Assembly (NCBI RefSeq): GCF_040358985.1 | Contig: NZ_CP132933.1 | Location: 50,911-114,910, forward strand | Origin: Tunturibacter empetritectus | GTDB lineage: Bacteria > Acidobacteriota > Terriglobia > Terriglobales > Acidobacteriaceae | Length of the DNA: 64,000 nt | Direction of reading: 5' to 3' | Shown: one piece after another, positions 44,724 to 53,877 of the stretch | Layout: each line of letters begins with the position of its first letter | Position numbering within the stretch: position 1 is the first letter of the stretch | Translations under genes and position numbers: made by a program | The notes under the pieces: generated by a model | What the model saw: the letters and a program-made list of their open reading frames with translations, nothing else | Told to the model about the DNA's origin: nothing | Databases searched by the model: none

Positions 44724-45323
44724 TCAACGTGGCAACCCGCAGGCCGGGCCGGTCGCTCCATTAACAGTCTTTCGTAAAGTAAATTTCAGAGAAACCGTTA
44801 ACGCCCGTTCTGTGACAATGCTATAGTCCCCTTCGACAGGAAAATTTGGATGGGTCCAGGGAGGATTGGTACCTACCGCAGTTGTTTGAATCACATACTT
44901 ATAATCGAAAACCTTACTTGTCGCGCCTAGCGGATTATCTGCAATGAGTTGCAAACTCTCCACTGTTCCGCCCCCCACACCATCGAACACAAGGTTGTAC
45001 TGAAAGCGCTCTCCAGGCTGGACGCCAGCCGTATCGCTGATCCAAACCTCAAGGGTGGCGGGCTGCAGCGGATGATTTAGAAACGTAAAAATCTCGTCGA
45101 CACAATTAGTCTGATTTGAGTGGTAGGAGAGCTTGCCGTCAAAGTGCACTGAATATCGCTTTGCAATTGTGTTGTACACCATCGTGAACGTAGGATCATA
45201 GACCGCGTCGGAGACAGGAGGTGTAGGGGCCGGTGGAGGCCCGCAGGCCGGCGCAACCAGCAGAATAAGGGATAATAGTGCCATCATCATGTAGGAGCGA
45301 GTGGAGGCAAGGAAGTGAGCCAC
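44724..45323 (-). CDS. Probable lipoprotein of unknown function
   Basis: A 199-residue protein whose signal-like helix (MMMALLSLILLVAPACGPPP) ends in a cysteine followed by a Pro-rich linker (APTPPVSDAV). The -3 to -1 residues are A-P-A, so the lipobox is atypical. The rest is beta-rich with no known domain (KRYSVHFDGKLSYHSNQTNC; ERFQYNLVFDGVGGGTVES). It overlaps the preceding gene by one junction base pair of spacing (2 bp) and lies 30 bp upstream of lgt, so the three are probably one operon. Confidence 0.65.
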   Translation of the reverse strand: MAHFLASTRSYMMMALLSLILLVAPACGPPPAPTPPVSDAVYDPTFTMVYNTIAKRYSVHFDGKLSYHSNQTNCVDEIFTFLNHPLQPATLEVWISDTAGVQPGERFQYNLVFDGVGGGTVESLQLIADNPLGATSKVFDYKYVIQTTAVGTNPPWTHPNFPVEGDYSIVTERALTVSLKFTLRKTVNGATGPACGLPR

Positions 45324-45324
45324 G

Positions 45325-46380
45325 TTACTTCACCTCGAGATTTAGCTTTGGTCGCGCTGGACCTGTGTCTACTTGGCACAATGTCGCTCCGCTGAAAGTT
45401 GAATTTATGCAGCGCACCTTGCCGTCGAAAATTGGCTCGCCTTTGTAATTTAGAACGAGTTTCGGCTCCTTACCGAGATCGAAATGAAACTCTGAGAAGC
45501 CACCGCCCACCACGGTTATCCCGGCCATGTCGGCCGGCATTTCAAGGTGAATGAACCATCCATCAACCGTGCCTTCGGCAATCGATTCTGTGTGCGCTGT
45601 TCGGATGAACCGATCCCTCAAATGCGAGTGGGGAATCCTGGTGAAATGAATATTATCGTCACAAGAACCAGGTGGCTTGACTGTGACAACGTCCTTTAAA
45701 CCAGTGATCTTTAGCATGAAGGTTGTCGGCAAGTCGTACTCTGCTCCTCGTTCATGCAAGGTCCCTTGTTCGCGTATGGCTGGAGCGACGACCCCAAAGA
45801 AATCTGGCACATCCAGTTGCTGCCACTTCTCATTACTCTTGTTGATTCGACATGTTGGACCCTTTGGCTCACACGATCCCAGATCACAGGTCGCGTCCCC
45901 GCTAAGCGAAACAACCAAATCTGGACCGTGGGACACGCTCATCGTCAATGTACCGTCGAAGTGGCCCGCAGAATGCGGGGTAAAGCTCAACGGGACGATC
46001 GCGGTCGCGTTGTACCCAACCTCAAAGGGCGCTGTAGCGGTAGTAGAGAACTCTTTTAGGGAAAAGCTGAAGGCAGTAACGTGTATCTTTCTGTCGTCAT
46101 GATCTGTGCGAATCAACTTTAGCTGCGATACGGACGTCTGCGGGGCACCAGGGCTGCCGTATGAGACCGATGGGAACGTCACCGGCGAGGGTTGGTCGAT
46201 CTTCTGCCCGCGAAGGTAAGGGCCGCCCATACATACGCACAAATAGACTGCGAAGACTATAAGACGTCTCAAGTGTTCTCCTCTCGCCGTGATAGGCAGA
46301 ATGGACAGTAGGAGCTGTGATGAGTGCGGGGGCCGTTTCACACGGAATATACGATGCTCTGCTTCATTTAGCCAGAACAA
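45325..46380 (-). CDS. Secreted protein with an ASPM/Hydin-like Ig domain
   Basis: A 351-residue protein with a signal-like helix at residues 37-60 (LRRLIVFAVYLCVCMGGPYL); the start may be downstream of the one given. Residues about 120-160 have the 'choice-of-anchor D' or HYDIN/ASPM-like pattern (YNATAIVPLSFTPHSAGHFD then 'GTLTMSVSHGPDLVVSLSGD'). The C-terminal half is beta-rich with conserved-looking cysteines (CRINKSNEKW, CINSTFSGATLCQVD). It precedes the probable lipoprotein gene. Function unknown. Confidence 0.6.
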   Translation of the reverse strand: MFWLNEAEHRIFRVKRPPHSSQLLLSILPITARGEHLRRLIVFAVYLCVCMGGPYLRGQKIDQPSPVTFPSVSYGSPGAPQTSVSQLKLIRTDHDDRKIHVTAFSFSLKEFSTTATAPFEVGYNATAIVPLSFTPHSAGHFDGTLTMSVSHGPDLVVSLSGDATCDLGSCEPKGPTCRINKSNEKWQQLDVPDFFGVVAPAIREQGTLHERGAEYDLPTTFMLKITGLKDVVTVKPPGSCDDNIHFTRIPHSHLRDRFIRTAHTESIAEGTVDGWFIHLEMPADMAGITVVGGGFSEFHFDLGKEPKLVLNYKGEPIFDGKVRCINSTFSGATLCQVDTGPARPKLNLEVK

Positions 46381-46617
46381 ATGGGGCTCTATGCAAAATA
46401 TTCAGGGTCTAAGGCTAGAATTTGCACGCCGACGCTTCTAGGGGAAACTGATTTGGGTTCCCGCCAGTGGCTCAAAGGCAATCGGATAAACTTTCGCAAT
46501 CGCAAATTCGCTAATTCCAGCACTATACATAAGCTGCATTATCGGACGTAAGTGCTTTGCTATCAATAGTATAGCATTTGTGGATGTATTTCGCCTTTTC
46601 TTCGCTTATCGTTAGGC

Positions 46618-47019
46618 ATGGGCGGCGAGCGCAGTTCTACAACTCGGATGCGGCTGGCAGGAAAGATCTGCTGCTTTTGCGGGCGCTATCTTGACGCTAC
46701 GCTCTGGCAACCACCTGGCGAACGAGCCTGCGATTCCTGCGCAGCCCAACGCGCACCGGCTCCTAAGCTTCGCCGTATCCATATGTCCTTCGTTCTTCGC
46801 GACCGATGGCATTGCACGTTCATGGAAGAGGACCTCCGCACTAAGGCCGCGCCCCCGCGTACCTTCACAAATCCCGACAACATGGTCGAGATGATTCGCC
46901 GCGGCAACGGGTTCCGCGACCTCGCTTCAAAGCAGGCCGTCGAACACGCCATCATGGCTGGGCGTGGCAATGTCGATCTCCTGCTGACGCCGGAACAGTA
47001 TGCACGGCTGGCGAGGTAG
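46618..47019 (+). CDS. Small zinc-ribbon-like protein upstream of a Y-family polymerase
   Basis: A 133-residue protein with a four-cysteine knuckle (GKICCFCGRYLDATLWQPPG then 'ERACDSCAAQR') and a C-terminal helical region (LASKQAVEHAIMAGRGNVDL). The knuckle spacing (CxxC...CxxC) suggests zinc binding. Only three bases separate it from the polymerase gene, so the two are cotranscribed and probably work together. The family is not recognised. Confidence 0.65.
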   Translation: MGGERSSTTRMRLAGKICCFCGRYLDATLWQPPGERACDSCAAQRAPAPKLRRIHMSFVLRDRWHCTFMEEDLRTKAAPPRTFTNPDNMVEMIRRGNGFRDLASKQAVEHAIMAGRGNVDLLLTPEQYARLAR

Positions 47020-47022
47020 AAA

Positions 47023-48360
47023 ATGGTCGATTCTGCGATCAATTGGCTGTTTGTCGATCTCAACTCCTATTTCGCCTCGATCGAGCAGGAACTTTGCCCC
47101 GAACTGCGTGGCCAGCCCATCGCCATCGTGCCCATTCGTATTGAAGCTCAGACGGGCTGTTGTATCGCCGTCAGCTACCAGGCCAAGGCTTATGGCGTCA
47201 AAACCGGCTTCAGTGTTGCGGACGCCAAGCTACTCTGCCCACACATCATCCTGGTCGAGGCTCGCCCGCGCCTATACGTCGAATACCACCACCGCATTGC
47301 CGCCGCGATTGAGCGCTGTATACCCATCCAGCAGGTCATGTCCTGCGACGAATTCGCCTGCCAGCTCCTCGGCCGCGAGCGCACGTTGTTACGCGCCACC
47401 GCGATAGCTTACGAGATCAAGCGTGAGCTCCGCGCGGTCGGCATCACGCTGCGTTGTTCCGTTGGCCTCGCACCCAACCGCCTACTCGCCAAGATCGCCG
47501 GGGACATGCAGAAACCGGACGGCCTTATGATCTTCGAGCGGCGCTACCTGCCACAGGCGCTCTACAGCCTCGAACTGGCCGACATTCCCGGCATCGGCGA
47601 GCGCATGGAGCAACGCATTCTTGCCGAAGGCATAACCACCATGCGCCAACTCTGCGCCCTCACACGCGAGCGGATGCACACGATATGGGGAGGCGTCTTA
47701 GGAGACCGATTGTGGCTCTGGCTGCGTGGTGAGGATTTTCTTGAACCTCCAGCACGTCCACTACAAACTCTTAGCCGTCAGCACATCTTGCCTCCAGACT
47801 GCCGAACCCCGGATAAGGCCCGCGCCGTGGCGCTCAAACTACTACACTCCACGGCTCGCAAGATGCGCCGCAATGATCTGTGGGCCGGCGGCCTCTCCTT
47901 GCAGGTTGGCTTTTATGATCATGTCGCATTCTCCTGCAATGTACGCATCGAGCTATGCGACGATCCATACACGCTCCAGGAGCACCTAATTGCCGTATGG
48001 CCGCGCGTTCCCGCCTACACGCCCTCAGACCTATCTGTAGCTCTTACCCATCTTGATCTAGCTCCGTCTCCGGACCTCTTCGGCATTGATCCGTTTAACG
48101 AGCCGAATGCGAAACAGCGTGTAGTCACAGCCCTCGATACCATCAACGCCCGCTATGGCCTTAATACTGTGTATCTCGGCTCCATTCATCAGGTCCGCAA
48201 GGAAGCACCGACCCGTATTCCTTTCGGCCCACCGCCGCCGCTGGAGGAGTTCGACGACACCGCCGATAAATTGCGCACGCCGAGGGGTCCACGCGGTATC
48301 CGAGCATCAGATCTCCCCAGAGTGCAGCCGAAAACGTCAACGTCTGGTGGGTCAATTTGA
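47023..48360 (+). CDS. Y-family DNA polymerase (DinB/UmuC-like)
   Basis: A 445-residue polymerase. 'WLFVDLNSYFASIEQELCPE' holds the first catalytic Asp and the steric-gate Tyr. 'EFACQLLGRERTLLRATAIA' follows 'QVMSCDEF', in which the DE pair completes the active site. The palm continues 'CSVGLAPNRLLAKIAGDMQK' and the helix-hairpin-helix 'LADIPGIGERMEQRILAEG'. The C-terminal part is a little-finger domain (TARKMRRNDLWAGGLSLQVG). It has no clear beta-clamp-binding tail motif. Such polymerases copy across damaged bases, and the accessory-region location suggests a horizontally moved DinB-like gene rather than the chromosomal dinB. Confidence 0.92.
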   Translation: MVDSAINWLFVDLNSYFASIEQELCPELRGQPIAIVPIRIEAQTGCCIAVSYQAKAYGVKTGFSVADAKLLCPHIILVEARPRLYVEYHHRIAAAIERCIPIQQVMSCDEFACQLLGRERTLLRATAIAYEIKRELRAVGITLRCSVGLAPNRLLAKIAGDMQKPDGLMIFERRYLPQALYSLELADIPGIGERMEQRILAEGITTMRQLCALTRERMHTIWGGVLGDRLWLWLRGEDFLEPPARPLQTLSRQHILPPDCRTPDKARAVALKLLHSTARKMRRNDLWAGGLSLQVGFYDHVAFSCNVRIELCDDPYTLQEHLIAVWPRVPAYTPSDLSVALTHLDLAPSPDLFGIDPFNEPNAKQRVVTALDTINARYGLNTVYLGSIHQVRKEAPTRIPFGPPPPLEEFDDTADKLRTPRGPRGIRASDLPRVQPKTSTSGGSI

Positions 48361-48654
48361 ATGCCTTCTGCCTGTAGCGGAACACCAATGAATTTCTCAA
48401 TGAGTGACTCGGCCTGTTGGCAACAGTTGAGCCAAGGGGCACTTGTCCGGAAAGGCGACTATCCGGACATTCGACTTCGTAGTCATCGGAAACTGTTTGG
48501 GCGCTCGACGTAGGCAGACAATACGACTCGGCGATACTTCTCAGGCTGAATTCGCCAGATTCATTCCATTTTTACAATCAATGGCCTATTGTGTATGCAT
48601 CCACGCGCATAGACGAATTTAACATCGAAGCGGCGGAACACAGGATGGCAAAAT
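48361..48654. other. Intergenic region, no gene seen
   Basis: About 290 bp between the polymerase and the PstS-like gene. It holds AT-rich stretches near 48555-48600 that could be the promoter of the downstream gene, but no open frame with a recognisable product. Confidence 0.4.
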
Positions 48655-49759
48655 ATGACACTGATATCGAAATGGATTGCGACATCACTGGCGGTGTTGG
48701 CTTCACTAACCCATCGCCCTGGTTACTGGCTGCAACTATTCGGAAGATGGCAAACCGGAGGAGGTTAAGTACCAGACGACGGACGTACAACCGTTCTTCG
48801 CATCGGGAAGTACTTTCATCGCGCCGCTAATCAATCGGTGGGGCGCCGACTATGAGAAAACCCACAAGGTTCATGTTAACTATCATCCAATCGGAAGCGG
48901 TGGTGGAATCAAGAACCTACGGGAAGGAGTAGGAGCATTCGCAGCGAGTGACGCTCCACTCAGCGACGGTGACCTCAAAGGGATGCCCGAAATTGTGCAG
49001 ATTCCCGTTACTGCAGGTCCCGTTTGTGTCATCTATAACGTTCCGGGGTTAGGCTCCCAGCTGAAACTCAGCGGGAAGACCCTTGCAGGGATCTTTGCCG
49101 GTAACATCATCAGCTGGGAGGACCCGGCAATTGCCAGAGAGAATCCAGGAATCAAGCTGCCCCACGCCGCGATAGTCGTTGTCCATCGTTCTGATGGAAG
49201 TGGTACAACAGCGATCTTCACCAACTATCTCAGCAAAGTCAGCCCCGAATGGCTCAGCAAGTTCGGCAACGGACTCTCCGTGCAGTGGCAGTCGGGCATT
49301 GGGGGGGATGGAAGCAGCGTGGTCATCAACACAGTCAAACATACCCCGGGAACGATCGGCTACACCGAGCTCAGCTATGCGAAGCAAGAGAGCGTAGCGG
49401 TCGCTGCAATCCAAAACAGGGCTGGCGAGTATGTTACGCCCAGCCCGAAAAGTGCCTTTCTCGCGGTAAACGCCTTCACGAGCGAACTCGCGAACGACCT
49501 GCGAACACCAATCGTCGATCCACCCGCAACCGCCAAGGGAGCTTATCCGATAAGCGGATTGTCGTTCATTCTGATCCCGAAAGACAATACGCATGGGAGA
49601 GGGGAACAACAAGCGTTGCGAGATTTCCTCGGATATTCGCTTTCGACAGGGCAGGATGTGGCCGAACAACTCTCCTACACGAAGCTTCCGCCGCAAGTGC
49701 AGCAGCAGGGTGAAGCGCTACTGACTCAGTTGACGGAAAGCGGCAAGCCAACGAAGTGA
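48655..49759 (+). pseudogene. PstS-like phosphate-binding lipoprotein, frameshifted in its signal peptide
   Basis: The signal peptide is in one frame from the ATG at 48655 (MTLISKWIATSLAVLASL). The lipobox (ALVTGC) and mature protein are in another. One surplus C in the CCC at 48710-48712 joins them into a normal lipoprotein of about 367 residues. The mature part shows the PstS ligand loops: 'FFASGSTFIAPLINRWGADY', 'YHPIGSGGGIKNLREG', 'FAASDAPLSDGDL' and 'VVVHRSDGSGTTAIFTNYLS'. PstS-family proteins bind phosphate, and some bind arsenate. It lies directly before an arsR gene, so an arsenic/phosphate-discrimination role is plausible. Confidence 0.82.
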
Positions 49760-49808
49760 TTACCGGCGCTAAGTGCGACATTCCGCTATGCTCGTAGTCA
49801 GGCGACCG

Positions 49809-50210
49809 ATGGATAATCCAGCTTCATACTTCAAGGGTCTGGCTGACGAGAACCGTCTCCGCATTCTCAACCTCCTCTTTCAAGGGGAGCTTTGCGGATG
49901 CGACGTTCAACACGTCCTCGGGGCTTCCCAGTCCAACGTCTCTCGGCACCTAAGCTATCTCAAGAACGCGGGGCTCGTTACGGATCGCCGAGTCGCGAAT
50001 CGGGTGTATTACCGACTGGTGGGAAATGAAGATCCCGGGATGGACGGTCTTTTCAAGTTCCTTGAGTCCATCTTTGGAGACAACCCCCTGCTCGAAAAAG
50101 ATCGCAAGAAGCTGGTGTCTGCAATCAAGAATGGGGCGTGTTCGGTCAGTGAGTCCAAGGCCAAGACTGGTTCTGCCAAGTCAAAGGTAAAGGCGCAAAG
50201 TGCCCACTGA
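49809..50210 (+). CDS. arsR: ArsR-family arsenic-responsive repressor
   Basis: A 133-residue protein from the ATG at 49809 (MDNPASYFKGLADENRLRIL); two longer in-frame starts exist. The ArsR fold is clear: 'LADENRLRILNLLFQGELCG', the metal-binding 'ELCGCDVQHVLGASQSNVSR' (cysteines in helix 3), 'HLSYLKNAGLVTDRRVANRV' and 'YYRLVGNE'. Released by As(III), it would derepress its targets. It converges on arsJ, with the stops only 9 bp apart. It differs in sequence from the two ArsR proteins further on. Confidence 0.92.
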   Translation: MDNPASYFKGLADENRLRILNLLFQGELCGCDVQHVLGASQSNVSRHLSYLKNAGLVTDRRVANRVYYRLVGNEDPGMDGLFKFLESIFGDNPLLEKDRKKLVSAIKNGACSVSESKAKTGSAKSKVKAQSAH

Positions 50211-50219
50211 TCGGGAAGG

Positions 50220-51455
50220 CTACTCGCCCCCGTCGACAACAGCGCCAAGTTGAATCGGATTTCCCCTCGGCAGTTTGAGCGAGATTATAGCTGCAAAAAA
50301 AATCATCACTGCTGAACCCCAAAGACACCCACTGAACCCCGCCCGTTGGAAGATGAGCCCGGAGAGCAAAGTGCCAACCAGTCTGCCGCCAGCGTTCGCC
50401 ATGTAGTAAAAGCCCACATTGAGCGCAACGCTGTCTTCGTCCGTGTATGCCAGCACCAGATAGGAATGGACGGCGGAATTGATCGCGAATACCACGGCAA
50501 AAACTGCAAGGCCCACCATGAGGGAGGCGCTCGGATTCAGGCCGGCTCGAAGCGCGGCAAGCAAACCCAGAGGCACAGCCAACAGGATGAAGGCCCAGTG
50601 TTGCGCTGCCGGCCCATCGACCTTCTCCCGCCCAAGGGTACGGAGAATGTCCGGCACAAAGGCCTGAATGATGCCGTAACCGATGAACCAAAGGGCTACG
50701 AAGCCTCCCACCCCGGTAAACGTCCAACCCAGCTGCGAAAGAAATACAGGCAGTCCGACGACGAACCAGACATCACGAGCTCCGAACAGAAAAAGTCTTG
50801 CTGCAGAAAGACAGTTGATGGCTGCGCTCTTCGAGAACAGAGCTGTAAATTTCACTTTCTTTTTGGAACGCCCAATCTCGGACGGCAAGGAGAAGACCGT
50901 GCCGAGCAGGACGAGGAGCAGGCCCACTGCCATCGCCACCAACGCTCCAACGAAGCCAAGGGTTGAAAGGAGAACACCGCCGACGAAGAATCCGGCACCT
51001 TTGAGAGCGTTCTTCGACCCCGTCAGACGGGAAACCCATTTGAAGAGCGTCCCATCGGCACCGTCTGGGACAACAACTTTGATCGCGCTCTTGGCGCTCA
51101 TCTTAGTCAAGTCCTTGGCGATCCCGGAGAGCGCCTGCGCGGCCATGACATATACGACTGATAAGCCATGAGCCCATCCCGGCTGTAAGAGGGCAAGCAT
51201 TAGCAATGCCACAATCTGAAGGATGAGGCCACCGTATAGGGTCGTCTTCAGACCGGACCGTGAAGCAATCCATCCCCCCAGCAGATTTGTAACAATACCG
51301 AAGAACTCATAAAAGAGAAATAGAAACGCAATTGCGATGCCGCTATATCCAAGCCTGTAAAAGTGCAGGACGACGAGCATCCGAAGTGCGCCGTCCGTGA
51401 GCGTAAAGCCCCAGTAAGCGCCCGTGACGAGGGCGTAGCTGCGAATGCTGTTCAC
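50220..51455 (-). CDS. arsJ: ArsJ organoarsenical (1-arseno-3-phosphoglycerate) efflux MFS permease
   Basis: A 411-residue major facilitator with about twelve membrane segments. Family landmarks include 'MNSIRSYALVTGAYWGFTLT', 'LFLFYEFFGIVTNLLGGWIA', 'SGIAKDLTKMSAKSAIKVVV', 'KWVSRLTGSKNALKGAGFFV' and 'FYYMANAGGRLVGTLLSGLI'. ArsJ exports 1-arseno-3-phosphoglycerate, which breaks down outside to arsenate. The gene immediately upstream encodes the matching glyceraldehyde-3-phosphate dehydrogenase, so the pair performs GAPDH-dependent arsenate detoxification. Confidence 0.94.
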   Translation of the reverse strand: MNSIRSYALVTGAYWGFTLTDGALRMLVVLHFYRLGYSGIAIAFLFLFYEFFGIVTNLLGGWIASRSGLKTTLYGGLILQIVALLMLALLQPGWAHGLSVVYVMAAQALSGIAKDLTKMSAKSAIKVVVPDGADGTLFKWVSRLTGSKNALKGAGFFVGGVLLSTLGFVGALVAMAVGLLLVLLGTVFSLPSEIGRSKKKVKFTALFSKSAAINCLSAARLFLFGARDVWFVVGLPVFLSQLGWTFTGVGGFVALWFIGYGIIQAFVPDILRTLGREKVDGPAAQHWAFILLAVPLGLLAALRAGLNPSASLMVGLAVFAVVFAINSAVHSYLVLAYTDEDSVALNVGFYYMANAGGRLVGTLLSGLIFQRAGFSGCLWGSAVMIFFAAIISLKLPRGNPIQLGAVVDGGE

Positions 51456-51468
51456 GATCTCAATTCCT

Positions 51469-52485
51469 TCATGCCGAAACCGGGAGCGATGCGGCTATCT
51501 TTGCGGCAAGCTCTACCATCCGGTTCGCATATCCCCATTCGTTGTCGTACCACGCCAAAATCTTGACCTGGGTGCCGTCGACCACCATCGTTGAAAGCGC
51601 ATCGATAATCGAAGAACGTGGGTCATTCAGAAAGTCAACGGAGACCAGTGGCCTCGCCTCGTACCCGAGGATACCGGCAAGCTCACCTTCTGCCGCAGTC
51701 TTCAATAGGGCGTTCACTTCCTCAACCGTCGTGGGCCGTTCTACCTCGAAGACGCAGTCGGTAAGCGACGCGTTGAGAAGCGGAACACGCACAGCCAAGC
51801 CATTCAACTTCCCCTTCAATTCCGGGTAGATGAGCGTGATCGCGGTAGCCGAGCCGGTTGTGGTCGGCACGAGAGACATCAACGCCGAGCGTGCGCGGCG
51901 AAGATCCTTGTGCGGCGCGTCCACCATTGCCTGCGTGTTCGTTACATCGTGGATGGTCGTGATAATACCGTGGCGTACCCCGAGACTCTCATGGATCACC
52001 TTTACCACTGGCGCGAGGCAGTTGGTGGTGCACGAGGCCGCGGTGACAATGTCGTGGACCTTCGGGTCGTAGAGATGGTCATTGACTCCCATCACGAGAT
52101 TGAGAACGTCCTGCTTTACCGGCGCCGCTACGACCACTTTTTTGACGCCGCGATCGAAATACGGCATCAGACTTTCGCGGGTGAGCATCTTTCCGCTACA
52201 TTCGAGGACCACGTCCACCTCAGAGTCCTCCCAGGGAACGTCCCCGGGCTTTGGAGCGTCCGTGAAGGCGATCCTTTGGCCCTCGATAGAAAAACTGTTG
52301 TCTGCCGGTTCGATCTGCTTTTGCCATCTTCCGTGCACGCTATCGAACTCCACCAGATAGGCAGCGGTGTTCGGACCGCCTTTGATCTCGTTGACGTGGA
52401 CGAACGAAAGATCGTCGCGTCCCCACGCGGCGCGAAGCGCCAGTCTTCCAATCCGTCCAAACCCATTGATTCCGACGCGTTTCAT
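51469..52485 (-). CDS. ArsJ-associated glyceraldehyde-3-phosphate dehydrogenase
   Basis: A 338-residue GAPDH from the ATG at 52483-52485 (MKRVGINGFGRIGRLALRAA); a longer in-frame start is rejected. It has the NAD-binding 'GINGFGRIGRL', the catalytic 'VTAASCTTNCLAPVVKVIHE' (active-site Cys), 'TIHDVTNTQAMVDAPHKDLR', 'TTTGSATAITLIYPELKGKL' and 'WYDNEWGYANRMVELAAKIA'. In arsenate detoxification it forms 1-arseno-3-phosphoglycerate from glyceraldehyde-3-phosphate and arsenate, which ArsJ exports. It lies 13 bp upstream of arsJ, transcribed together. Confidence 0.95.
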   Translation of the reverse strand: MKRVGINGFGRIGRLALRAAWGRDDLSFVHVNEIKGGPNTAAYLVEFDSVHGRWQKQIEPADNSFSIEGQRIAFTDAPKPGDVPWEDSEVDVVLECSGKMLTRESLMPYFDRGVKKVVVAAPVKQDVLNLVMGVNDHLYDPKVHDIVTAASCTTNCLAPVVKVIHESLGVRHGIITTIHDVTNTQAMVDAPHKDLRRARSALMSLVPTTTGSATAITLIYPELKGKLNGLAVRVPLLNASLTDCVFEVERPTTVEEVNALLKTAAEGELAGILGYEARPLVSVDFLNDPRSSIIDALSTMVVDGTQVKILAWYDNEWGYANRMVELAAKIAASLPVSA

Positions 52486-52493
52486 GTTGCTCC

Positions 52494-53867
52494 TCACCGT
52501 TTCGCTGTAGCGTCTGACTCCACTACGTTCTCTTCTAGGGTATTGCACCAGTGATGACCAGCCATCTGGACGGGGTCCCACGGACTGCTCAGTGGAGGCG
52601 TGTAGCTGAGGTCAAGATCGGATAGTTCTTCAACTTGCATCTCATGGAACAATGCAGTTGCAAAAATATCGAGGCGCTTCGATATCTCTGCCCCCCAATG
52701 ACCAAGCATTTGGGCTCCGAGAAGCCTGCCAGTAACGATGTCGCCAGTCACCCGGATGGTTACGGGGGAAGCCCCGGGGTAGTATGCCTTGTGGTCGTTC
52801 ATTTTGCTTTCCGCAGTAAACGGATCGAATGCCTCCCTCAAGGCTTCATCGTGTCGCAGTCCCGTGCGAGCTATCACGAGATCAAAAATCTTAACGACTT
52901 GCGTTCCAAGCGAGCCGGCAAACACGCGATCTCCCCCTACGGCGTTTTCTCCCGCAGTCCGGCCCTGCTTATGGGCGGTCGTACCTAATGGGAGATAGGT
53001 GTAGCGATTGAGGAGACGGTGCCACGTCTCGCCACAGTCACCTGCGACGTAGATATTGGGAACTTCGCTTTCCATCTTTCGATTTGTGAGAAGCGCCCCT
53101 TTGCTCCCTGCTTTCAATCCGGCTTCAACACCGAGAGTGGAATTCGGCTTCACACCAACGGCGATCAGCACCATCTCGCACTCTTCCTCGAAGTCGTTGC
53201 TTCCGGAGACACGGAAGTGGTCGCCGATCCGCTCGATTCGATGCACTTCCACGTCAACAGCAACTCTGACTCCGTGCCGTTGCAATTCAGCCCCGACTAT
53301 TTCCCCGAATTCCCGGTCAACCGTGGCGAGCACGGTTGGGGTGCGGCTTGCGATAGTCACTTCGATTCCCCGATGGGTGAGGGCGTCCGCCATCTCCAGT
53401 CCAATGTATCCGGCTCCGACAATCACGGCACGGCGTGGCTTATTTGTTTCAAGATAAGTGTGAACGGCGAAGCTGTCCCTCATCGTGTGGAGCGGAAATA
53501 CACCGAAAAGCTCCAAACCCTCGACGCGAGGGCGCACTGGACCGGCTCCGGTTCCGATGAGCAACTTGTCATAAGGGAAGGAGCAATTCCCCGCAGCATC
53601 GGAATAAACATCTACCGTCCGCCCTGATGGGTTAATTCGAATAGCCCGATGCCCTCGACGGACCGTTATGCCATCGAACTCTGTTCGATGAGCCAAACTA
53701 TGCCAGTCCGGCGTTTCTCCGCTGAGATAGAACGGCAACCCACAGATGCTGTAATTCGGGAAGTCGTCTGCCAGCAACACCGTTACTTCTGCATTGGGAT
53801 TGACCTCGCGAGCGCGAAGAGCCGCACTGATCCCGGCATCGCTGCCGCCAATGATGAGTAACTGCAT
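52494..53867 (-). CDS. FAD-dependent pyridine nucleotide-disulfide oxidoreductase (CoA-disulfide reductase-like)
   Basis: A 457-residue flavoprotein from the ATG at 53865-53867 (MQLLIIGGSDAGISAALRAR), preceded by GAGGACCTCCCC. It has the FAD motif GGSDAG, the active-site cysteine in 'NYSICGLPFYLSG' (CoADR/Nox position), the second nucleotide motif 'AVIVGAGYIGLEMADALTHR', 'MVLIAVGVKPNSTL', 'PNIYVAGDCGETW' and a C-terminal dimer domain. Relatives reduce CoA disulfide, peroxide or O2 with NAD(P)H. Within the ars operon it may supply reducing power or repair thiols, but this is inference from position (between arsC and GAPDH). Confidence 0.9.
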   Translation of the reverse strand: MQLLIIGGSDAGISAALRAREVNPNAEVTVLLADDFPNYSICGLPFYLSGETPDWHSLAHRTEFDGITVRRGHRAIRINPSGRTVDVYSDAAGNCSFPYDKLLIGTGAGPVRPRVEGLELFGVFPLHTMRDSFAVHTYLETNKPRRAVIVGAGYIGLEMADALTHRGIEVTIASRTPTVLATVDREFGEIVGAELQRHGVRVAVDVEVHRIERIGDHFRVSGSNDFEEECEMVLIAVGVKPNSTLGVEAGLKAGSKGALLTNRKMESEVPNIYVAGDCGETWHRLLNRYTYLPLGTTAHKQGRTAGENAVGGDRVFAGSLGTQVVKIFDLVIARTGLRHDEALREAFDPFTAESKMNDHKAYYPGASPVTIRVTGDIVTGRLLGAQMLGHWGAEISKRLDIFATALFHEMQVEELSDLDLSYTPPLSSPWDPVQMAGHHWCNTLEENVVESDATAKR

Positions 53868-53877
53868 GGGGAGGTCC

